The position numbers were made by a program, and so were the translations under genes. The notes under the pieces are model-generated. The model was not told where the DNA came from, did not search any database, and was given only the letters and a program-made list of their open reading frames with translations. From an uncultured Paludibaculum sp. (GTDB lineage: Bacteria > Acidobacteriota > Terriglobia > Bryobacterales > Bryobacteraceae), in the NCBI RefSeq assembly GCF_963665245.1, contig NZ_OY762269.1, forward strand, positions 310,001 through 374,000: a stretch of DNA of 64,000 bases. Direction: 5' to 3'. Shown here in pieces: positions 7,979-14,955 of the stretch. Each line of letters opens with the position of its first letter. Within the stretch, counting starts at the first letter, position 1.

Positions 7979-10900
7979 TCACTGGCTCACCACAAACTTC
8001 GGCGGCTCCAGCACAACTCGCTCGTCCGGATTGTAGTAGTCATAGAGAACCGACTGCGCTGCACGCGCCTTCATAGCATATCGAGGCCGGAAGACGAAGC
8101 GAAACTTCACATCGGCAGCACGCGGCCAGACGTAGAACGTCACGTGATCGGGCTCGGCCTCGTAGGAATCCACACCGCTCTTCCCATCGTCGATCAAACT
8201 CTCCAGTACGCCGCGATCCACCTCCGCACCGGGCGGCAGGCCTACTGTGGCGATCATCATGCCATAGCCTCGGAACGAGGGCCGCAATACCACCACATCG
8301 CACGCCATCGAATCGTTCGCGGCAGCGGTGAGCGCGTTGTAATGCACATCCATGTCCAGTTCTTTCGCTTTCCGTTTCGGGCCCCAGGTCTCGTACCACG
8401 CCGCCGACACCTGCACCTGTTGGGCGCGCGGTTCGAACCCGGTCAGCAGGATTTCGTTGGCCCCGGCCCTCAGGAGGCGCGAGACATCCAGTACCAACGG
8501 CGCTCGTACGGTGCGTCCCGCCGGAAGCAGCACCTTGTCGCCGCTTACCCCGTTCACACGGACTTCGATCTGCGCAGCCTTGGCTCCGTCGTCCTGGCTC
8601 CACGTATCGAGCAGCGCCGTCAACGCCGCCACGGTGGCCTGCGATGTGGCCCATGCGCCGCCAGCATCGGCATTCTGCAATAAGAAGAGTGCGCCCCGGT
8701 CAATCAGCGTGTTCAGAGCTTCATTGCCGCGGCCAGCCTTGCGCCACCGCGCCATTGCCGACACGACCAGGGCCGTCGTCTCCACCTGGCCGGATCGGCC
8801 CCATCCGTGATAGGGAGTGTTTGCCCGCAGAACCCAACAGGCGGCGCCCCGTTCGTCCTGTGCCAGTCGGACGAACTGCTCCACCAAGGGGCCGGCCAAC
8901 TCCGGCTTGTTCGCCTCCAACGCCGCCAGCGCATACGCAGCCATCGCGTACGGATCGCTGAACTCCGCCGCCTTGCGCGCCATCTCGCCCAACTGACGAT
9001 CGAGATCCGCCGAATCCTTCGGCCGGGCCTGCGCAAGCGCCCACATCCGCAGGGCATTCGAAGCCGTTTCGGTCGCACTCTGCTTCGCGAGCCACTGCTG
9101 CGCATTAATTATGCGATTCTCGTCGACACTAATGAACGCCTTCGCGTCGTTGAGGAAGGTCAAAGCATACGCGGTCAGGGCCACATCTGTGTCGCCACGG
9201 CCCCAGTAAGTGAACCCGCCATCGGCATCTTGGTACCTGAGCAGGCGCTGGTAGCCAGCCAGCAGGTTCTTTATGGCGCGCGCGTTGAGCGGCTCGTCCA
9301 CGAGGCCGGCCTCTTTGAGCGCCTTCAATAACAGGAGGTTCGGATACGTTGACGAAATCGTCTGTTCGCCACAACCGTGTGGCTTTTCCAGCACTACTTC
9401 TATCGACTCCAAAATCCGCGCCAGCAGAGACGGGTATATCTTGACTGCGCCTTGTATGCTACCCGTGATCGCGTTGGCCCCGATGGTCACTGGCACACCC
9501 CGGCCGCTCTCAACGATCAAGCTGACCGAAAACACCCTGCGCTCGCCGTCCGGATGAATGGCTACCGGTTTTTCGATAGCGTCCGATGCCGAACCGCCCA
9601 CCGCGGTCACTCGCACCCGCGCGCTCTTTGCAGCCGCCTCTGCGCGCAACGTCAACACTGCATTGCTGGAAGACGAGCGGGCCACCAGGCCCGGTTGCCG
9701 CACTGCCTCGAGCAGTCGCAGTTCGGAGGGCAGCTTTGCCGTGACCGCAACCTTCTGCGCACGATCCAGGTAATTTCGGATCGGCACTGGCAGGGAGATC
9801 TCGTCGCTCGCGGTCAATACCTGCGGCACGTCCAAGTCCGCCAGGAAAGGCTGAAACGCTCGTATGTCGGTGGATCCTTCAGCAATGCGGCCATCCAGGG
9901 TCGAGCCGATAACAGCCACATGCCAAGTCGTGACCGAGTCCGCCAACTTGACCCGAACGGAAGCTTGTCCGTTACGGTCCGTGACCAGTTCCGGCTGCCA
10001 ATATAGGGTTTCGGGGAAATACTCACGCACCCGCGGCGTGGAGAGCGTGACTGCCGCCGCCATCGCCACGCTGGCCGACGCCGTATTCAGTGTGACAACC
10101 CCTGCCTCCACCGAGACCATTTCTGTCAGCGAGCCGATCTGCAGCACCATATTGGCGCGAGTGATTTGACCCGCAACCACCGGTACCGCTTCGATCACAT
10201 TCGCGCGGAACCCGGATGCTTGGCACATCACCCGATACTTACCTGCTGGGAGGCCGCGGAAAACGAACTTGCCCCCTTCGTCGGTCCGCGTGACGTACAC
10301 GTCATTGAGTTTCACTTCTACGCCCGGAACGACGGCGCCGCTTGGATCAGTCACGTCTCCCAGGAGTGTTCCCGTGCCACTGAGGGCGACGGCCGGGGCG
10401 GTATTCTCCGCCGCCTTCGACTGTGCTGACGCCTGTGGCGTGCGCAGCACTCGCTGGAAGGTCGCGACGGCGAAGTCATCGTAGGTGCCCTTCAGTCCGT
10501 CCTCGCCCACACTTCGAATCTCCACTATCCGCCTGGTCTGTTTTATCGGCGTGACCTGCTTGCGGTCTTCGGGAACACCGTTGTATTCGGCATAAGTGTA
10601 CAATTGCACCTGATCAGCGAACGACTCGTCGTCACGTAGCAAGAGATAATAGGCATGCCCCCATACATCCCGCAGCGAATCCAGGTCCATTCCTGAGCCG
10701 GAAACCAGCGCGCGAAACGCCTCAGGCGTGTTAGGGAACTCCGGCGCGGCGTTCACCATCTGATCGATTCTCGCTTCAATCACTGAGAAGTACGGCCCGT
10801 CGAACTCCGCCACGATGAAGTCATCCGCCGTGTCGAATATCCGGTCCGGGCCTGCACTGAGGATCTTAATCCGCCGCACGCGCTGCGAATACGTGATCCC

Positions 10901-13483
10901 AGCGTGCATGGCGCTACCCCAGGGATCTCGCAACAAGTCGAAGCGGATGCCAGCCGCCTCCAGCAGGCGCACAAACTCCTCGGAGGATGCCGGATAGTCC
11001 GCACACCGGCTCAAGGCCTCGCGCACCAACGCCTGGTACGTCGCGAACCACCTCCGGCGCACCGTGAGCGCCGTATAATCGTCTGCCGTGCCCAGTCTCT
11101 TGTCCGGACCCGCGCTGATAAAGCTGAGAATTGCATTCTCGCGCTCCGTCGCGAACCGCGTTACGAACGGCCGCAACCACGGATCCTGCACGCGCCCGAA
11201 TACACCGCCCGCGATGCTCTGGAACGAGCCATCATCGCGCGGGTATTCCAGTGTCCGAAGATAATGTTGGTTTAGTGCTTCCAGAACCGGGGCGAGAGTT
11301 TTTGCTCCTGCCGCCGCAAATGTCCGCAGTGTTTCCTCCATCGGGTCATCTGCGTTGTTGAAGAACGGGCCGAACTCCGGCGAAAGAACCTCAGCCACCA
11401 GTTGAATGTCGTCATCGATCTTGGCTGGGGGCAGGCTGAACAGGTCGCGCTCGGCGATGCCACCCAGGTTCGGCTCCTGTCCAGAGTCGCCCTCGAACCA
11501 GCCACGGCGACCGAAAGCGCTGTCCGTCGCGGCTCGCTCCAACACACTCTGGTCCACCACTGCTATGCCCAAAACAGCTTCCGTTGAAGCTTGTAACCCA
11601 ATGCTGGCAGTGTCGCCGGGGCGATAAGTCGCTTTGTCCGCCGTGGCGTTCACTACCAGATCTCCCGGACCCGGAAAATACACCCTGTGCGATGCCACCT
11701 CGCGCTCGGCTCCGGAACCTACACCGATGTTCAGTGCCCTGCCGAAGCGTTTGTTGTAAGGAATCTCCACTTCGACATGCCCGTCTTTCAGCCGCAGGGT
11801 CTTCGTGAAGACCACCCGGTCCCTTTCGTCTGTTGCCAGCAGCAGAACCTGTCGATCCGGCTTCACCGACCCGATTGTGCACCTGACCCCATCGCCCACG
11901 CGATACAAGCTGTGATCCGTCCGGAGCCAGATATCGGATTTCCGCTTGTCGAATTGCAGTTCCATCCGCGCGCGCAATCCGTCCAGGGTTACGACGCGAA
12001 CCTCCAAGTCCTCGGCGTCGTCATCCGCATTGGGGAGATCGATCCGCGCTAAGCCGAACCTATTTGTCTTTCCCTTGCCCAGCACTGCGGCGCCGTTCGC
12101 CACGTCAACAGTGCTGCGCAACGGTGTGCCATCGGGCGAATATGTCGTCACGTACAACCTTCGCCCCGCGCTGTCGTTCTCCATCCGGACCGCGTAGATA
12201 TGCACCGGGTCGCGCGAGATCCGAATGTCAAACTCGCGCTGCTCGGTCCGATTGGTTGAGAGATCGGTCAAGAAGGCGACGAAATGCCGGTCTTCGAACT
12301 TCGTGTGGTCGTCGAACTCAGCCTTGGTATTGATGGTGGCGTGGAAGCGGCCTTCGCCGTCCAAGGCTCCTTCCGCCATGTTCTTCTTCTCGTCGTCCGC
12401 GCCTGTGATTCGCACCTTGCCCGCCGTCACAGGCTTACCAAATAGATATTCGCCGCGAATCTCAACATTCGCGATCTTCCCTGGAAGATAGAAGGGGTGA
12501 TCGGGACTCGCCGTCACCCGGAACGAAGGCAGTTCGTAGCGGCGGATGTTCACCGAGCGCAGGAAGTACCGATCGGTGTCCTCGGTCTTGAGGCGAATGG
12601 TGTACCGCCCTGAATCCGCCCCGTCTGGAATTTCCCAGTCCGTCGACGCCACGCCAAACCGTGAGGTCTTCACGTTGGCGCTGTACACCAAGTCATCAGA
12701 TTCGTCCACGATGCGGATTTCGTAATCCTCGCCGGCCTTGACCTTCCCGTCGCCGCCGACCGCCAGAATGCGCACGTGCATCGTCTGCCCCGGTTGATAA
12801 ATCGGCTTGTCGGTATAGCCGCGCACCACGTCCTTTGAGTTTGGTAGCGGCGTGGATTCCCCCGTGCAAGTGAAGTCGCCAATCTGGGCCGCGACGTCGA
12901 TCGATCCATCGTCGTCCGGTTCCCGCTCCACGCGCAGAACTGCGATGCCTTCCTGGTCCGTGACTGCCGTTGCATTTTCCGCCTTCACCGTGACACCGGG
13001 CACGGGTTGCCCCGTCATCGGATGGGCCGTCAGCACGCGCACCTCAAATGGTTGGCCCGGTCGTGGGATCCCGGCGGTCAAGACCCCGAAGGTGAATGCG
13101 TATTCGGCGATGTTGGAGAAGTTCAGCATGCCCGAGATGGGCGCGAATGCAGTGTAGTTTCGCTCGGAGGGATAGAGGTCGTATTGCAGACGTTCGACCA
13201 GAGGATCACACTTCTCCGGCAGGCGATGTGAGATGGATACAGTCGAGTCGCCCGGGGTCAGACTGGCGTTCCGAGACGTTTCGCCGTCGATTGCACCAGA
13301 CGGGCTCAGCCAGCGGAGCCTGATCCGAACATCAAGCGGCTTCGATGTGCCGTTCTTCATCGCGACCGATATCGCGGTGCGTCCATCCACCAGTTCAGCC
13401 CGCGTCGCCGGTTCCACAACCGAAACCTGCGCCAAGGCAGAAGAAAAACCTAGAAAAACAGCCACCGCGAACGAGAGTCGCAT
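7979..13483 (-). CDS. Alpha-2-macroglobulin family protein with carboxypeptidase-regulatory insert
   Basis: A secreted protein of about 1834 residues; the ATG at 13483 gives the signal peptide MRLSFAVAVFLGFSSALAQ. Serial MG-type beta domains fill the first half (for example YTDKPIYQPGQTMHVRIL). An insert at about 745-1010 holds three GPD/GED-x-GT-x-DD motifs, and a CarboxypepD_reg domain sits near 1035-1130 (DVTDPSGAVVPGVEV). The A2M domain follows (YWQPELVTDRNG), with the thioester motif HGCGEQ near 1370, the alpha-helical thioester domain and a C-terminal receptor-like domain. Bacterial macroglobulins trap proteases by a thioester covalent link in the envelope. No penicillin-binding partner gene (pbpC) lies beside it. 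In-frame upstream starts (13555, 13750) are possible but spoil the signal peptide. Confidence 0.9.
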   Translation of the reverse strand: MRLSFAVAVFLGFSSALAQVSVVEPATRAELVDGRTAISVAMKNGTSKPLDVRIRLRWLSPSGAIDGETSRNASLTPGDSTVSISHRLPEKCDPLVERLQYDLYPSERNYTAFAPISGMLNFSNIAEYAFTFGVLTAGIPRPGQPFEVRVLTAHPMTGQPVPGVTVKAENATAVTDQEGIAVLRVEREPDDDGSIDVAAQIGDFTCTGESTPLPNSKDVVRGYTDKPIYQPGQTMHVRILAVGGDGKVKAGEDYEIRIVDESDDLVYSANVKTSRFGVASTDWEIPDGADSGRYTIRLKTEDTDRYFLRSVNIRRYELPSFRVTASPDHPFYLPGKIANVEIRGEYLFGKPVTAGKVRITGADDEKKNMAEGALDGEGRFHATINTKAEFDDHTKFEDRHFVAFLTDLSTNRTEQREFDIRISRDPVHIYAVRMENDSAGRRLYVTTYSPDGTPLRSTVDVANGAAVLGKGKTNRFGLARIDLPNADDDAEDLEVRVVTLDGLRARMELQFDKRKSDIWLRTDHSLYRVGDGVRCTIGSVKPDRQVLLLATDERDRVVFTKTLRLKDGHVEVEIPYNKRFGRALNIGVGSGAEREVASHRVYFPGPGDLVVNATADKATYRPGDTASIGLQASTEAVLGIAVVDQSVLERAATDSAFGRRGWFEGDSGQEPNLGGIAERDLFSLPPAKIDDDIQLVAEVLSPEFGPFFNNADDPMEETLRTFAAAGAKTLAPVLEALNQHYLRTLEYPRDDGSFQSIAGGVFGRVQDPWLRPFVTRFATERENAILSFISAGPDKRLGTADDYTALTVRRRWFATYQALVREALSRCADYPASSEEFVRLLEAAGIRFDLLRDPWGSAMHAGITYSQRVRRIKILSAGPDRIFDTADDFIVAEFDGPYFSVIEARIDQMVNAAPEFPNTPEAFRALVSGSGMDLDSLRDVWGHAYYLLLRDDESFADQVQLYTYAEYNGVPEDRKQVTPIKQTRRIVEIRSVGEDGLKGTYDDFAVATFQRVLRTPQASAQSKAAENTAPAVALSGTGTLLGDVTDPSGAVVPGVEVKLNDVYVTRTDEGGKFVFRGLPAGKYRVMCQASGFRANVIEAVPVVAGQITRANMVLQIGSLTEMVSVEAGVVTLNTASASVAMAAAVTLSTPRVREYFPETLYWQPELVTDRNGQASVRVKLADSVTTWHVAVIGSTLDGRIAEGSTDIRAFQPFLADLDVPQVLTASDEISLPVPIRNYLDRAQKVAVTAKLPSELRLLEAVRQPGLVARSSSSNAVLTLRAEAAAKSARVRVTAVGGSASDAIEKPVAIHPDGERRVFSVSLIVESGRGVPVTIGANAITGSIQGAVKIYPSLLARILESIEVVLEKPHGCGEQTISSTYPNLLLLKALKEAGLVDEPLNARAIKNLLAGYQRLLRYQDADGGFTYWGRGDTDVALTAYALTFLNDAKAFISVDENRIINAQQWLAKQSATETASNALRMWALAQARPKDSADLDRQLGEMARKAAEFSDPYAMAAYALAALEANKPELAGPLVEQFVRLAQDERGAACWVLRANTPYHGWGRSGQVETTALVVSAMARWRKAGRGNEALNTLIDRGALFLLQNADAGGAWATSQATVAALTALLDTWSQDDGAKAAQIEVRVNGVSGDKVLLPAGRTVRAPLVLDVSRLLRAGANEILLTGFEPRAQQVQVSAAWYETWGPKRKAKELDMDVHYNALTAAANDSMACDVVVLRPSFRGYGMMIATVGLPPGAEVDRGVLESLIDDGKSGVDSYEAEPDHVTFYVWPRAADVKFRFVFRPRYAMKARAAQSVLYDYYNPDERVVLEPPKFVVSQ

Positions 13484-14460
13484 ATGAGTTTTCAATGGCC
13501 TGCTGGTGTGGCGAACTACTAACCTATTCAGCCCGAGAGTACCACCTCTATGCATCGTTCGCGGGCCGAATGGGCGTGTGATGCGGACCTTTCGGGGCGG
13601 GTAACGGAACCGTGTCCTTGGCCGCCACGTTGCATGCTGCGTTCTTCCATAGCTCGTAACAGACTTCGGACTGCCCAGCAGTTGGAACCCGCCAAACTTC
13701 CAGCCGAGCGATATGAGTTGTGGGCGGCTCTCCGACAGCCAGTATGACACTCTGATGAGGGTGCCATTGCCGGCGCGGATTGACGCTCATCGCCCTTTCA
13801 TCGGGCCAATCTGCACGACTACTGCGTTTTCGACTTGAGGTCCGGCACGACGTAATCAATGAATCGAGAACGGTGGCAGCCTGAGCCGTCCCACTTCGTA
13901 ACTAATTGAACGAATAGAGCTTATAGATACCTCCGCACACTTCTCCGGGGGTTCGGGCACGTATTGCCGGGATCCGTCTGGCCGCTTCGCCAGACGCACA
14001 AGTGACACAGCGTCAACAACATGCCGCTTGCCCGGCGCTCTCTATGAGCGAATAATTCGACCCAGGCCATCCTGATTCCGGACATCAAAATTACCGCTGG
14101 GACGCATCAAGTCGAACGCAGCGCCGGCCGCGACAGGCCTCTTGATTCGGTCTTTCCCGAGGCAAAGATGGACTGCCGGGCAGGAGCCACCTACCGTCGC
14201 CTGCATCCACTCCGCGGCTGACTGGGGGCAACAAGGAGCCGTACGTCCTCCGCCGCCATGCGTGCGTCTCGCCGGCGCCAGTGGGGCGTCACTTGATTTC
14301 TTCCCTTGCCCCACCTCACTTCTCCCCTAATTTCGACATTAAGCTTTTTTCAGTCCGCACGCCTCTAACTTTATTTTTCCCTCTTTTTCAGTACCTTGCG
14401 ACCGACACCCCCTAAAACCCTGGGAACCCTCCTCTACAAATCTCTTCGAGGTACAAACTG
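13484..14460. other. Long non-coding gap
   Basis: Nearly 1 kb between the divergent macroglobulin gene and the next forward gene. Open frames exist on both strands but have no protein-like composition and no usable ribosome sites. The last 130 bases are pyrimidine-rich with several T runs (for example near 14346 and 14383), unlike the GC-rich surroundings. I found no RNA gene, no terminator with a T tract, and no copy of the 135-bp repeat here. Promoters for the genes on both sides are expected but not identified. Confidence 0.45.
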
Positions 14461-14934
14461 ATGAACATCTTTATGAAGACTACGATTGAACCGCCGCACT
14501 CGCGCCGCTTCACTCGCACCACTACGGCCGAAAACGAACTCCTCCTCGGCGAGGACGCCCTCAGCCTCATCACCTGCGTCGAAGACCGTCAGCTCTTCGC
14601 CGGCGTTCGCGACTCCGTCCACCAGCAGTTCGCACCGCGCACCCTCTACGAACAGAACATGGCCGACTCCATCGCCGAGGACCTCTGGCGCAAGTCCCGC
14701 TTCTCCACCGCCGAAACCGCCGCGCTCTCCGCCACCATCGAACGCGATTGGGAGCTCATCTCCAAAGAGTGCGCCAACGCCGACCCGGCCTACCGCACCT
14801 TCGCCGCCCTCCGCGACCTCGGGCCCCGCGAAGTCGCCTGCCTCCGGGCCGCCCAGGAATCCGAAACCCGCGCCTGGCGCCGCTCCCGCTCCGATGCCGC
14901 CGTACTTGCCGCCCTCAAGGCCAAGCCGCTCTAG
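14461..14934 (+). CDS. Hypothetical protein, first of a two-gene unit
   Basis: A 157-residue charged, helical protein with no signal peptide or membrane span. It contains many Glu/Arg/Ala helices (AETAALSATIERDWELI, REVACLRAAQESETRAWRR). I do not recognise a named domain. A second in-frame ATG at 14473 is also possible. The next gene starts 21 bases after the stop, and similar two-gene units are, to my recollection, multi-copy in Solibacter-like genomes; that memory needs a search. The product may be cytoplasmic and could have a role tied to the repeat array downstream, but nothing in the sequence proves it. Confidence 0.6.
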   Translation: MNIFMKTTIEPPHSRRFTRTTTAENELLLGEDALSLITCVEDRQLFAGVRDSVHQQFAPRTLYEQNMADSIAEDLWRKSRFSTAETAALSATIERDWELISKECANADPAYRTFAALRDLGPREVACLRAAQESETRAWRRSRSDAAVLAALKAKPL

Positions 14935-14955
14935 AAACACCCAGGCAACCGCGCC

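Noticed and set aside
8425..8445. Second tRNA T-loop-like sequence (ggttcgaaccc)
   Set aside because: It is inside the macroglobulin coding sequence and has no cloverleaf around it.
13484..13750. N-terminal extension of the macroglobulin
   Set aside because: The frame is open to a GTG at 13750, but the signal peptide begins at 13483 and the extension is Arg-rich and featureless.
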